Assembly (NCBI GenBank): GCA_013812065.1
Contig: JACCUC010000010.1
Location: 1-12,414 of the forward strand
Origin: Thermoleophilaceae bacterium
GTDB lineage: Bacteria > Actinomycetota > Thermoleophilia > Solirubrobacterales > Thermoleophilaceae
Reading direction: 5' to 3'
DNA: 12,414 nt
Of the stretch, positions 1-6,879 are shown one piece after another. Numbering within the stretch: position 1 is the stretch's first letter; each line of letters opens with the position of its first letter. The notes under the pieces were generated by a model. That model saw only the letters and a list, made by a program, of their open reading frames with translations. It was not told the origin of the DNA and searched no databases. The position numbers were made by a program, and so were the translations under genes.

Positions 1-2003
1 ACGTCGTCGTACTCGAGCACGCGCTTGCGGATCAGGAAGTTCTGCTCCTCGACCTTCTTCTGGGCGCCCTCGATCTGGCGGGTGAGCAGCTTGTTCTCGA
101 GCGGCTGCTCCTCTCCCTCCTCGTCGAGCGGCCCGAGGCGATCGAGGATCCTGTAGATGCGGTCCCCGGCGAACAGGCGCACGAGGTCGTCCTCGGCCGA
201 GAGGTAGAAGCGCGACTCGCCCGGGTCGCCCTGGCGGCCCGAGCGGCCACGGAGCTGGTTGTCGATCCGCCGCGACTCGTGCCGCTCGGTGCCGAGGATG
301 AACAGCCCCCCGGCCTCGATCACCTGCTCCCGCGCGCGGGCGATCTGCTCCTCGACGCGCGGGTAGACCTCGTCCCACATCTTGTCGTACTCCCCGCCGT
401 CGTCGGGCGAGAGGCCGAGCTTCTGCAGCTCCAGGTGGGTGAGGTGCTCGGGATTGCCGCCGAGCTTGATGTCGACGCCGCGGCCGGCCATGTTGGTTGC
501 GATCGTCACCGCACCCGACTGCCCGGCCTCGGCGATGACCTCGCCCTCGCGCTCGGCGTGCTCGGGCTTGGCGTTGAGGACGGCGTGCCGGACCCCGCGC
601 TCGCGCAGGAGCTTCGACAGGAGCTCTGAGACCTCGACCGAGATCGTTCCCACGAGGATCGGCTGGCCCATGTGGTTGCGATCGGCGATCTCGCTGGCGA
701 CCGCCTTCCACTTGCCGTCCTTGGTCTTGTAGATCAGGTCGTTCTCGTCAGTGCGGATCATCGGCTGGTTCGTCGGCACCTCGACTACCTGGAGCTCGTA
801 GATCTTCATGAACTCCGTAGCCTCGGTGAGCGCCGTGCCCGTCATGCCGGCGAGCTTGTCGTAGCGGCGGAAGTAGTTCTGGTAGGTGATCGTCGCGACG
901 GTCTGGTTCTCCTCCTGGATCGCGACACCCTCCTTGGCCTCGACCGCCTGGTGGAGCCCTTCCGACCAGCGCCGGCCCTCGAGGATCCGGCCGGTGAACT
1001 CGTCGATGATCTTGACCTCGTCGTCGATCACGGCGTACTCGACGTCGCGCTTGTAGAGCGACTCGGCCTTGAGCGACTGGATCAGGTGGTTGACGAGATT
1101 GCCGTGCTCGGCGCGGTAGAGGTTGTCGACCCCGAGGAAGCGCTCGGCCTTCTCGACTCCCTGCTCGGTGATCGCAACGGTCTTGTGCTTCTCGTCGGGC
1201 TCGAAGTCGTAGTCGGCGATCCACTCCTTCGACTTCGCCTCGATCCCCTCGGGCTTCTTGCCGGGCTCCATGCGCGGGGCGAGGCGGGCGAACTTGTAGT
1301 ACGAGTCGGCGGCCTGCTCGGCCTGGCCCGAGATGATGAGCGGAGTGCGCGCCTCGTCGATCAGGATGTTGTCGACCTCGTCGACGATCGCGAAGCCGTG
1401 ACCGCGCTGGACCTTGTCCTCGACGGCGGTGGCCAGATTGTCGCGCAGGTAGTCGAAGCCGAACTCCGAGTTCGTGCCGTAGGTGATGTCGGCCGCGTAG
1501 GCCTTGCGCTTGATCCCGGAGTCTCGCTGGTCGGCCTGAAGCGCGTCGACGGTGACGCCGAGCGCCTCGAACACGGGCCGCATCCATTCGGCGTCGCGGC
1601 GGGCGAGGTAGTCGTTGACGGTGACGATGTGGACACCCTTGCCGGGCAGCGAGTTGAGCACCGCGGCGAGCGTCGAGGTGAGGGTCTTTCCCTCGCCGGT
1701 CTTCATCTCGGCGATCGAGCCGTCGTGCAGAGCCATGGCGCCGATGAGCTGGACGTCGAAGTGGCGCTGACCGAGCGTGCGCTTGGCAGCTTCGCGCGTG
1801 AGCGCGAAGGACTCGGGCAGGAGCGCCTCGAGCGACTCGCCGCCGCGCGCGCGATCGCGCAGCCCGTCGGCCCGCTCCCGCAGCTCCTCGTCGGTCTCGA
1901 GCTCGAGCTCGGGCTCGAAGTCGTTGATGCGAGCGACCCGTTTCTCGAAGGCCTTGAACTTCTTTGCCTCGCCGATCCGCAGCGCCCGGTCGATGATCGA
2001 CAT
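1..2003 (-). CDS. secA: Protein translocase ATPase SecA (3' end beyond window)
   Basis: SecA is the cytosolic ATPase that pushes unfolded preproteins through the SecYEG channel. The ATG at 2003 opens a frame that stays in register to the window edge: about 667 residues of a protein usually 830-950 long, so the C-terminal wing, scaffold and any zinc tail are missing. Visible marks are Walker A MKTGEGKT at residues 100-107, the DEVDNILIDEARTP box near position 1371 in the same frame, and ENKLLTRQIEGAQKKVEEQN leading to LEYDD at the edge. Both ends and the middle lie in one frame, so I see no frameshift. It is the last of three co-directional genes (comF, hpf, secA), a familiar actinobacterial order. 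There is no Shine-Dalgarno sequence; a TAACCT box seven bases upstream suggests a leaderless transcript. A long plus-strand open frame over this gene is only its antisense shadow. Confidence 0.97.
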   Translation of the reverse strand, partial: MSIIDRALRIGEAKKFKAFEKRVARINDFEPELELETDEELRERADGLRDRARGGESLEALLPESFALTREAAKRTLGQRHFDVQLIGAMALHDGSIAEMKTGEGKTLTSTLAAVLNSLPGKGVHIVTVNDYLARRDAEWMRPVFEALGVTVDALQADQRDSGIKRKAYAADITYGTNSEFGFDYLRDNLATAVEDKVQRGHGFAIVDEVDNILIDEARTPLIISGQAEQAADSYYKFARLAPRMEPGKKPEGIEAKSKEWIADYDFEPDEKHKTVAITEQGVEKAERFLGVDNLYRAEHGNLVNHLIQSLKAESLYKRDVEYAVIDDEVKIIDEFTGRILEGRRWSEGLHQAVEAKEGVAIQEENQTVATITYQNYFRRYDKLAGMTGTALTEATEFMKIYELQVVEVPTNQPMIRTDENDLIYKTKDGKWKAVASEIADRNHMGQPILVGTISVEVSELLSKLLRERGVRHAVLNAKPEHAEREGEVIAEAGQSGAVTIATNMAGRGVDIKLGGNPEHLTHLELQKLGLSPDDGGEYDKMWDEVYPRVEEQIARAREQVIEAGGLFILGTERHESRRIDNQLRGRSGRQGDPGESRFYLSAEDDLVRLFAGDRIYRILDRLGPLDEEGEEQPLENKLLTRQIEGAQKKVEEQNFLIRKRVLEYDD

Positions 2004-2010
2004 GCGGGCG

Positions 2011-2016
2011 AGGTTA
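2011..2016 (-). promoter_or_regulatory. Candidate leaderless -10 box for secA
   Basis: On the minus strand the hexamer TAACCT fits the actinobacterial TAnnnT -10 pattern. It lies exactly seven bases before the secA ATG at 2003, which would place transcription start at or next to the start codon. No convincing -35 hexamer is visible; CTGTTG at a 17-base spacing is the best candidate and lies inside a hairpin. Inferred from spacing only. Confidence 0.4.
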
Positions 2017-2024
2017 GCAAGCGC

Positions 2025-2056
2025 CGGGGCGCCAACAGACGCGCTGTTGGCCCCCC
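2025..2056 (-). promoter_or_regulatory. Hairpin with C8 run between hpf and secA
   Basis: Bases 2031-2038 and 2044-2051 form a perfect 8-bp stem around a 5-base loop. With one bulge (2030), G2026-2029 can pair with part of the eight-C run at 2051-2058, giving about 12 bp. In the minus-strand RNA it lies after the hpf stop and before secA. No T-tract follows, so it is not a classic intrinsic terminator. It could be an attenuator, an RNA-stability element or a processing site. Confidence 0.45.
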
Positions 2057-2077
2057 CCAAGGTGCGCCGCGGCGGCG

Positions 2078-2419
2078 CTAGGAGGCGGTCGGCGGAGGCT
2101 CTGTGCGGGCGCCGTCGCGGCGTCCGCGGCGCTTGTCGCGGTGGCGCTCGACCTGTCGTCCCAGCTCGTCCGCGATCAGGTTGATCGAGTGGCCGAGGTC
2201 CTCCGACGAGTCGCGTGCGCGCAGGGTGACGCCCTTCAGATGGAGCGTCGCGGCAGCGACCTGAGAAGCGCGGATCGACGGGTTGCGCTCCTCGTAGAGC
2301 TCGACGTCGAGCTGAGCGAGCGAGGAGACCTGGCGCGCGACCTTGTCGAAGCGTCGCTCGGCGTGCCTGCGGAGCTCGTCGTCGACCGTGACGTTGCGAC
2401 CCCTCACCTCGATGCGCAT
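2078..2419 (-). CDS. hpf: Ribosome hibernation promoting factor / RaiA-type, short form
   Basis: This small ribosome-binding protein of the HPF/RaiA/YfiA family occupies the mRNA and tRNA channel of the 30S subunit in stationary phase or stress. It has 113 residues: an N-terminal strand MRIEVRGRNVTVDDELR, then LDVELYEERNPS, LHLKGVTLRARDSSEDLG and a basic helix ending ERHRDKRRGRR, which follow the beta-alpha-beta-beta-beta-alpha order of the family. The start is fixed by AGGAG at 2425-2429, five bases before the ATG; an open extension of 23 codons upstream is not family-like. It sits between comF (65-base gap) and secA. Most actinobacterial relatives at this position are, to my knowledge, long forms of about 200-250 residues with a C-terminal dimerisation domain. 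Here that domain is absent, and the 74 bases before secA leave no room for it. Confidence 0.9.
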   Translation of the reverse strand: MRIEVRGRNVTVDDELRRHAERRFDKVARQVSSLAQLDVELYEERNPSIRASQVAAATLHLKGVTLRARDSSEDLGHSINLIADELGRQVERHRDKRRGRRDGARTEPPPTAS

Positions 2420-2424
2420 AGGGT

Positions 2425-2429
2425 CTCCT
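2425..2429 (-). promoter_or_regulatory. Ribosome binding site of hpf
   Basis: AGGAG on the minus strand, five bases before the ATG at 2419. It selects the 113-residue start over the upstream ATG at 2488, which has no such motif and would overlap comF by four bases. Confidence 0.75.
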
Positions 2430-2484
2430 CTCGCTCGTTGGTTGCCCTCCGGGATGGTAAAGGGCGACGCCAATCGCAGAGCCC

Positions 2485-3144
2485 TCACCGTCCCGGAGTG
2501 CGCGCGTAGGCGACCGCGACCACGCGCTCGGAGCCGGCCGAGCGCAGCGCCCGGCTACAGGCGAGCATGGTCGCTCCGGTGGTCAGCACGTCGTCCACCA
2601 GGATCGCCTCCCGTGGCGCAGAGGCCCCCCGTCGCACCCTCACCGCCCCAGCGAGGGCGGCGAGCCGCTCGTCCCGGTCACGGCCCATCTGCGTCCCGCG
2701 CGGACCCGTCCGCTCGAGGCAGTCGGCGACCGTCAGGCCCGTCCGTGTCCCGAGCGAGCCGGCGAGTCGCTCCGCCTGGTTGAAGCCACGGCGCCGCCGC
2801 CGCGTGGGGTGGAGCGGCACGGGCACGAGCTCTCCGCGATCGAGCGCACCCGGCGGAGCCAGGGCGGCGATCTGAGCGGCCATCGTCTCGGTGAGCTCCA
2901 CCGCGCCCCGGAACTTGAGGGCACGCGCGAGCGCCCGCGCCCCACCGCGGTAGGCAAGCGGCGCCCATGCTTCGATCGCGGGTGCTCCCGGCCCTTCCAG
3001 CTCGACGACCTCGTCCGACAGCCAGCCGAGGCCGTCGCGACAGGACGAGCAGAGCGGGGCCGCCGCCCCCGCGCTCGCACCGCAGGCGAAGCACCCCGGC
3101 GGAGCGAGCGGGGCAAGGACCTTGCGGACGAGGGCGGCTACCAC
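2485..3144 (-). CDS. comF: ComF family phosphoribosyltransferase-like protein
   Basis: ComF proteins combine an N-terminal zinc finger with a type I phosphoribosyltransferase fold. They are linked to DNA uptake or reuse of DNA-derived bases, but their reaction is unclear. Taking the GTG at 3144 gives 219 residues: a zinc ribbon with C18, C21, C32 and C35 (CFACG and LCSSC), then YRGGARALARALKFRG, the VPVPLHPTRRRRRGFNQAE segment, and the PRPP-binding loop VDDVLTTGAT with D184 and D185. All family marks are present. The start is uncertain: TTG at 3150 or 3180 and ATG at 3249 are in frame, none has a clear Shine-Dalgarno sequence, and the ATG would leave only 17 bases before the divergent ctaG. 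Residues upstream of the zinc finger are not conserved in ComF. It heads the comF-hpf-secA run. No other competence genes are visible. Confidence 0.88.
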   Translation of the reverse strand: MVAALVRKVLAPLAPPGCFACGASAGAAAPLCSSCRDGLGWLSDEVVELEGPGAPAIEAWAPLAYRGGARALARALKFRGAVELTETMAAQIAALAPPGALDRGELVPVPLHPTRRRRRGFNQAERLAGSLGTRTGLTVADCLERTGPRGTQMGRDRDERLAALAGAVRVRRGASAPREAILVDDVLTTGATMLACSRALRSAGSERVVAVAYARTPGR

Positions 3145-3266
3145 CCACAAGACGATCCCGGACGGCGAGCGGCGGCTCAAGGTGCGAGTGTCACAATCGT
3201 GCTCGTGAGCGGTTACGAGTCCGGCACCGCGGGCGTCGGCGCCGCCCATCGCGCCGCGTCGGAGAG
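3145..3266. other. Divergent comF/ctaG spacer
   Basis: This 122-base spacer must hold the start signals of both divergent genes. I see no convincing -35/-10 pair in either direction. The bases around 3181-3220 are less GC-rich than their surroundings (GTGTCACAATCG, GGTTACGAG) and are the likeliest promoter zone. If comF starts at 3180 or 3249 the spacer shrinks accordingly. Confidence 0.35.
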
Positions 3267-4088
3267 GTGAGCGCTCCGCCCCTTCGGTGGGTCGCGGACC
3301 CGGTCGTCCTCCTGCCGGTCGGGCTGTACGCCGCCGTCTACGTGTGGCGCTTCGTCGTCGCCCGGCGCGAGGCCGGCGGACGCGGCGCGGGCGTGTGGCA
3401 GGCGCTGGCCTTCGCCGGCGCCCTGGTGGCTCTGATCGCGGCCGTCGCCTCACCAATCGACGCGCTCGGCGAGGAGTACCTCTTCTCCGCGCACATGGTC
3501 CAGCACATCCTGCTCGGCGACATCGCACCGCTGCTGGTCCTGCTCGGTCTCTCGCGCGTGATCCTGCGTCCGGCGACGAGGCGCCTCATCCGTATCGAGC
3601 GAGCGCTCGGGCGGCTCGCCCATCCCGCGACCGGGATCGGGCTCTGGCTCGGACTCGTCTACCTGTGGCACGTTCCCGCCCTTTACGACGCAGCGCTCGA
3701 GCATTCGGCCGTACACGCCCTCGAGCACGCCTCCTTCTTCACCGCCGGGGTCGCGCTGTGGTGGCCGCTGATCCAGCCGGTGCCCATGCGCCACCGGCTC
3801 ACCGGTCTCGGCAGCCTGGCCTATATCGCGGTCGCCAAGGCCGGCCTCGCGGCGCTCGGGCTCTACCTAGTGTGGTCGAGCTCCGTCGCCTACTCCTTCT
3901 ATGAGTCGGCGCCCCGGGTCTGGGGCCTCTCGGCGGTGGAGGACCAGAACGTCGGCGGCGCGATCATGATGGTCGAGCAGTCGATCGTGCTCGTCATCTG
4001 CTTCTTCGTCCTCTTCGTCCGAATGCTCGTCCAGTCAGAGGAGGAGGAGCGCCGGCGCGAGCGGCTCGAGGACGCAGCGGCGGCCTGA
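3267..4088 (+). CDS. ctaG: CtaG-type cytochrome c oxidase (caa3) assembly membrane protein
   Basis: This is a polytopic membrane protein of the Caa3_CtaG family, associated with assembly and probably copper delivery for caa3-type cytochrome oxidase. With the GTG at 3267 it has 273 residues, the usual family size, and about seven hydrophobic helices (roughly 11-30, 43-63, 75-95, 121-140, 152-172, 183-203, 231-252). Family marks are HMVQHILLGDIAPLL (H76, H80), YLWHVPALYDAALEHSAVH (H135, H146, H150), ALEHASFF (H154) and EDQNVGGAIMM (D227, Q228); the histidines are likely metal ligands. The C-terminus is a charged Glu/Arg tail. GGAG lies only two bases before the GTG, which is close for a ribosome site, but the long upstream open frame is comF antisense and not CtaG-like. 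The stop codon overlaps an ATG of the next frame (TGATG), so the downstream lipoprotein is probably co-transcribed. No oxidase subunit genes lie in the window. Confidence 0.9.
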   Translation: MSAPPLRWVADPVVLLPVGLYAAVYVWRFVVARREAGGRGAGVWQALAFAGALVALIAAVASPIDALGEEYLFSAHMVQHILLGDIAPLLVLLGLSRVILRPATRRLIRIERALGRLAHPATGIGLWLGLVYLWHVPALYDAALEHSAVHALEHASFFTAGVALWWPLIQPVPMRHRLTGLGSLAYIAVAKAGLAALGLYLVWSSSVAYSFYESAPRVWGLSAVEDQNVGGAIMMVEQSIVLVICFFVLFVRMLVQSEEEERRRERLEDAAAA

Positions 4089-4156
4089 TGGAGCCCGGGC
4101 GCTCGGACTCCGACCCGCCGGGCGTACCGACCGACTCGCCCGGCCCGTGGGCTAGC

Positions 4157-4714
4157 ATGGCGCGACTCTTGACCGCCCGAGCCGGACAGTCCCTACCGCG
4201 CGTGCTCGCGTCGCTGCTCGCGGTCCTCGCACCGCTCGCCCTCGCTAGCTGCGGATCCGGCGGATCGTCGATCGACGACCCGAATCTGCCGTACTCCTTC
4301 GACTATCCCGACGGCTTCCAGACCGGCGGCAAGTCGACCGTTCCCGCGCGCGAGGGAGGATTCGAGAACCAGACCATCGTCGCCAAGGAGAGCGGCCAGG
4401 ATTTCGTCGCCGTCCAGACCCAGCGACTCCGCCGTCAGGTGGACGCCCGGCTGGTCCCGCGCGTCAAGCGCGAGGTCGAGCAGGCGGCTCGGCGGATTGG
4501 GAAGGTGCGCGGGCGCAGCAACGTTCGGATCGGGGGACTCGACGGCGTCAGTCTCCAGATGGGCCTTCAGGCCACCGGCGTACCGGTCGGCGCCCGCTGG
4601 ATCTACGCCGCCAAGGATCGCACGCTCTACTGGATCAACTGCCAGTGGCAGTCCGACCGCCAGGACGTGCTCGGCGCCTGCGACCGGGTCATGCGCACCT
4701 TCCGGGCGCGCTAG
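4157..4714 (+). CDS. Predicted lipoprotein, function unknown
   Basis: I do not recognise a characterised family. From the ATG at 4157 it has 185 residues: a basic N-terminus, a hydrophobic stretch (residues 16-30), and a clean lipobox LASC with C32 as the lipidated residue. The mature part is soluble and opens PYSFDYPDGFQ, a start seen in many small actinobacterial lipoproteins and PsbP-like exported proteins. It ends with two cysteines (INCQW and GACDR) that could form a disulphide. A second possible start, the ATG at 4088, overlaps the ctaG stop and would add 23 hydrophilic residues before the signal peptide. I prefer 4157 because that gives a normal signal length, though neither has a good ribosome site. 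The tail-to-head link with ctaG suggests one transcript, but a role in oxidase assembly is only a guess. Confidence 0.75.
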   Translation: MARLLTARAGQSLPRVLASLLAVLAPLALASCGSGGSSIDDPNLPYSFDYPDGFQTGGKSTVPAREGGFENQTIVAKESGQDFVAVQTQRLRRQVDARLVPRVKREVEQAARRIGKVRGRSNVRIGGLDGVSLQMGLQATGVPVGARWIYAAKDRTLYWINCQWQSDRQDVLGACDRVMRTFRAR

Positions 4715-4737
4715 CGGGCCCGGGCGGACCGGCCAAG

Positions 4738-4769
4738 CCGGCTCGCCATGCGAGCGGGTTCTTTCTTCT
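4738..4769 (+). terminator. Intrinsic terminator after the ctaG-lipoprotein pair
   Basis: Stem GCTCGC (4741-4746), loop CAT, stem GCGAGC (4750-4755), extendable by two more pairs after one mismatch, followed by GGG and then TTCTTTCTTCT. It stands 23 bases after the lipoprotein stop. The T-tract is on the plus strand only, so it should end the plus-strand transcript. Its tail overlaps the stop of the convergent gene at 4768. Confidence 0.7.
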
Positions 4770-5316
4770 ACCGCGGGCGCACGACGATCGTCCAGCTCGC
4801 ACCGTTGACCCGCACGTCGTCGTAGTCACCCGCCTCGAGCGCGACCTCCCCGCGACCTGCGCGTGAGTCGATCGAGATCCCAGCGCCGCTCGCCGAGAAG
4901 CGCCGGCCCTCCGAGTTCGTCCAGACCAGGCGAGAAGGTTGCTCGACGTTGAAGGACAGGTTCGTGCTCCCCGTCCCCGAGAAGGTCTTCATGTCGCGCC
5001 CGCTTACGTTCGACGACGAGGAGATCGAGCCCCCGTCCGAGCTCTGGACGATCGAGCTCGATCCGGACTCGCCCGGCTCGCCGTCCCCACCTCGTTCCCC
5101 CTCGCCTGCCCGAGCGGTGCCGCCCTCGGCGTCCTCCTCCTGCCCGGACTCGCCGGCCCGGCCGTCGCGGCCCTCGGTCTCCGCCTGACGCTCCTCGTGG
5201 GACGCCGGCGAGGCGCCGCCGCCCTCGTCCGAGCCGCCGCCGCAACCCATCACCGCGAGACCACCGGCGAGGGCGAGCACAGCCACGAGCTCGGTGAGGG
5301 GAGAGGAACGGTCCAC
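4768..5316 (-). CDS. Predicted acidic lipoprotein with C-terminal beta domain
   Basis: From the GTG at 5316 it has 182 residues. A short hydrophobic signal (residues 10-23) ends in the lipobox VMGC, C25 being the lipidated residue, then GGGSDEGGG. Residues about 26-100 are low-complexity Glu/Gly/Ser/Ala, likely a flexible stalk. The C-terminal 80 residues look like a compact beta domain: GTGSTNLSFNVEQPSRLVWT, then AGDYDDVRVNGASWTIVVRP. The pattern of a tryptophan-led strand, a GxY turn and a final WTI strand recurs in many unnamed exported bacterial proteins. No catalytic residues are evident. The start fits a leaderless mRNA: TACCGT lies seven bases before the GTG with no Shine-Dalgarno sequence. 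The gene follows the zinc protease by 53 bases on the same strand, so read-through is also possible. The open frame upstream of 5316 is shadow sequence of the protease gene. Confidence 0.72.
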   Translation of the reverse strand: MDRSSPLTELVAVLALAGGLAVMGCGGGSDEGGGASPASHEERQAETEGRDGRAGESGQEEDAEGGTARAGEGERGGDGEPGESGSSSIVQSSDGGSISSSSNVSGRDMKTFSGTGSTNLSFNVEQPSRLVWTNSEGRRFSASGAGISIDSRAGRGEVALEAGDYDDVRVNGASWTIVVRPR

Positions 5317-5323
5317 GCCGGAA

Positions 5324-5329
5324 ACGGTA
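5324..5329 (-). promoter_or_regulatory. Candidate leaderless -10 box (TACCGT) for the lipoprotein
   Basis: TACCGT on the minus strand fits TAnnnT and is seven bases before the GTG at 5316. It lies in the 53-base gap after the protease gene. No clear -35 box is seen. Confidence 0.35.
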
Positions 5330-5369
5330 GCCGATGGCCGCACCCGGCTCGGCGGCGGTCGGGAGCTCG

Positions 5370-6674
5370 TCAGCCCGCCAGGATGATCAGCTCGTCGTCC
5401 TCCTGCTCGGCGGGACGCGGCCAAGCCGTCGCCGGACGGCTGAGGCGGCCGAAGCGGTCCCGCGACCAGAGTGCGTAGCAGTACCGCGCCGCGTCGGGTC
5501 CCGGGTAGAAGCCGAGGTCGTAGTGCTCCTGGAAGGCGTCGGGCTGCGCGGCGGGCGCCTCCCACGGCCGCGGCCGCCGCGGTGGACGGCTGGGACAGCG
5601 CCCCTTGGCCCGCGCGATCAGCACCGAGCGCACCGTATCGGCCTCGGCGTTGTGCCAGCGCAGGGAGACTCCGGTGTCGCCGAGCGGATGGCTGAGCGCG
5701 AGTGAGGCGACCAGGTTCGTCGGCGGCTGCGGAGTGGCCGGGGGGTCGTAGTGCGCCGTCGCCGGCTCGCGGCTGAGCCTTCCGGAGCGGTCGCGCGACC
5801 AGACCGCATAGCACGAGGGCACGAGGTCGAGCGGAAAGGTCGCGCGTCCCTCGCCGCCCGGGTCGGCCGGGACGGTCCTGCGCTCGAGGCCGTCGGGCTT
5901 CGCCGGGCAGCGCCCGGGCGCTCGCGCCACGACCGCCTTCCGGACGCGCTCGCTCGCGCCGTTGAGCCACCTGACCGTGACCCGGCTCGAGCTTGCGGCG
6001 TCCGAGAGGACCTCGACCGCATCAGCCGACGAGAGCGGATCCGGCGCTTGCGGTGGCGGCGGCGGTGGGGGCTTGGGCTTGGGCGGGACCTTGGGGCAGT
6101 ACGCGCGGCGGGGAGGCCGTGGGGTGCCCCCGTGCAGCTCGACCGCTCCCTCGATGTCGTCCTCCTCGAGCAGGCCGCAGCGCCACTGGCCGGCGGGCGG
6201 CTGCTCGCAGCCCTTCGGCGCCGCGGCGGTGATCGTCGAGTTCATGGTCGCGCAGCCTGAGTCCTCGTGGTTGAGGCCGACCACGTGTCCGAGCTCGTGG
6301 GCGGCGATCAGCGCGACCGAGAAGCGCTGGTCACGCTCGCCCGAGGGGGACGGAATGGTGATCTTCGAGTCGCCCGGCTGGGGGCCGCTGCTGCGGAGGG
6401 TCGACGACGCGTGGCCGCTCAGCCCTTGCGAGCCGCCCTCGATCACGAGCTCCGCCTCGTCCTTCGAGGCGGGGACGAACTCGACCTCGGCCCCGCTGCG
6501 GTTCCAGGCCCGCGCGGCCCGCTTCACCGCCCAGTCGTGCTCGCCGACGGTGTTGTAGTAGGTCACGACGCGGCCCTTCTCCTGGGAGTAGCTCCGCTGG
6601 ATCGAGTACGCGGCGGCCCCGGCCGGCGCCAGCATGGTGAGCAGGCTGAGGACGAGGGAGAGCTTGGCGGACAT
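5370..6674 (-). CDS. Secreted matrixin-like zinc metalloprotease with two C-terminal repeat modules
   Basis: A predicted exported metzincin protease of 434 residues. Residues 1-22 form a signal peptide ending AAA. The catalytic domain (about 23-182) carries HELGHVVGLNH, where H126, H130 and H136 are zinc ligands and E127 the catalytic base, followed by ATMN with M144 as the Met-turn; LLEEDDIEGAVELHG is the usual closing helix of matrixins. A proline-rich linker (about 183-212) leads to two homologous modules (about 214-309 and 317-418). Each has a VRW or LRW strand, an ARAxGRCP segment, a cysteine-tyrosine strand (CYAVW, CYALW) and WSRDRxGRLSR. They resemble fibronectin-III-like domains, each probably with one disulphide. 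The ATG at 6674 gives the signal peptide directly, with no good ribosome site. The prodomain and cysteine switch of animal matrixins are absent, as is usual in bacteria. The substrate is unknown. Confidence 0.85.
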   Translation of the reverse strand: MSAKLSLVLSLLTMLAPAGAAAYSIQRSYSQEKGRVVTYYNTVGEHDWAVKRAARAWNRSGAEVEFVPASKDEAELVIEGGSQGLSGHASSTLRSSGPQPGDSKITIPSPSGERDQRFSVALIAAHELGHVVGLNHEDSGCATMNSTITAAAPKGCEQPPAGQWRCGLLEEDDIEGAVELHGGTPRPPRRAYCPKVPPKPKPPPPPPPQAPDPLSSADAVEVLSDAASSSRVTVRWLNGASERVRKAVVARAPGRCPAKPDGLERRTVPADPGGEGRATFPLDLVPSCYAVWSRDRSGRLSREPATAHYDPPATPQPPTNLVASLALSHPLGDTGVSLRWHNAEADTVRSVLIARAKGRCPSRPPRRPRPWEAPAAQPDAFQEHYDLGFYPGPDAARYCYALWSRDRFGRLSRPATAWPRPAEQEDDELIILAG

Positions 6675-6815
6675 GGTCGAGGTACGCCGGGGCGCGCGGC
6701 GAGCTTACCGTGCGAAGCCGGCGTGGAGGATCGGCTCCAGGCGGACGACCCTCGGAGCACACCCGCCGATCCGGAGGAGGCACGCTGCGCCCATCGCCAG
6801 GCCTGCGCGAGCTAC

Positions 6816-6855
6816 ACGAAAATGAAACGGGGCGCCCCAGATGGGGCGCCCCGTT
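6816..6855 (-). terminator. Strong intrinsic terminator of the LAQTG-protein gene
   Basis: A perfect 13-bp stem (6826-6838 with 6843-6855), almost all G/C, closes a 4-base loop. On the minus strand it is followed by TTTCATTTT. It lies 24 bases beyond the stop at 6880, so the gene is probably transcribed alone and the protease gene downstream needs its own promoter. Confidence 0.88.
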
Positions 6856-6879
6856 CGAGTCCTGCGTCGCGTCTGAGTG

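Noticed and set aside
672..2081. A 469-codon plus-strand open frame rich in Leu, Val and Asp
   Set aside because: It lies wholly antisense to secA, whose motifs are intact; long antisense frames are common over GC-rich genes. No family resemblance and no start signal.
2967..3266. An upstream extension of ctaG of 100 codons
   Set aside because: It is antisense to comF, Arg/Pro-rich and unlike CtaG; the family begins near the GTG at 3267.
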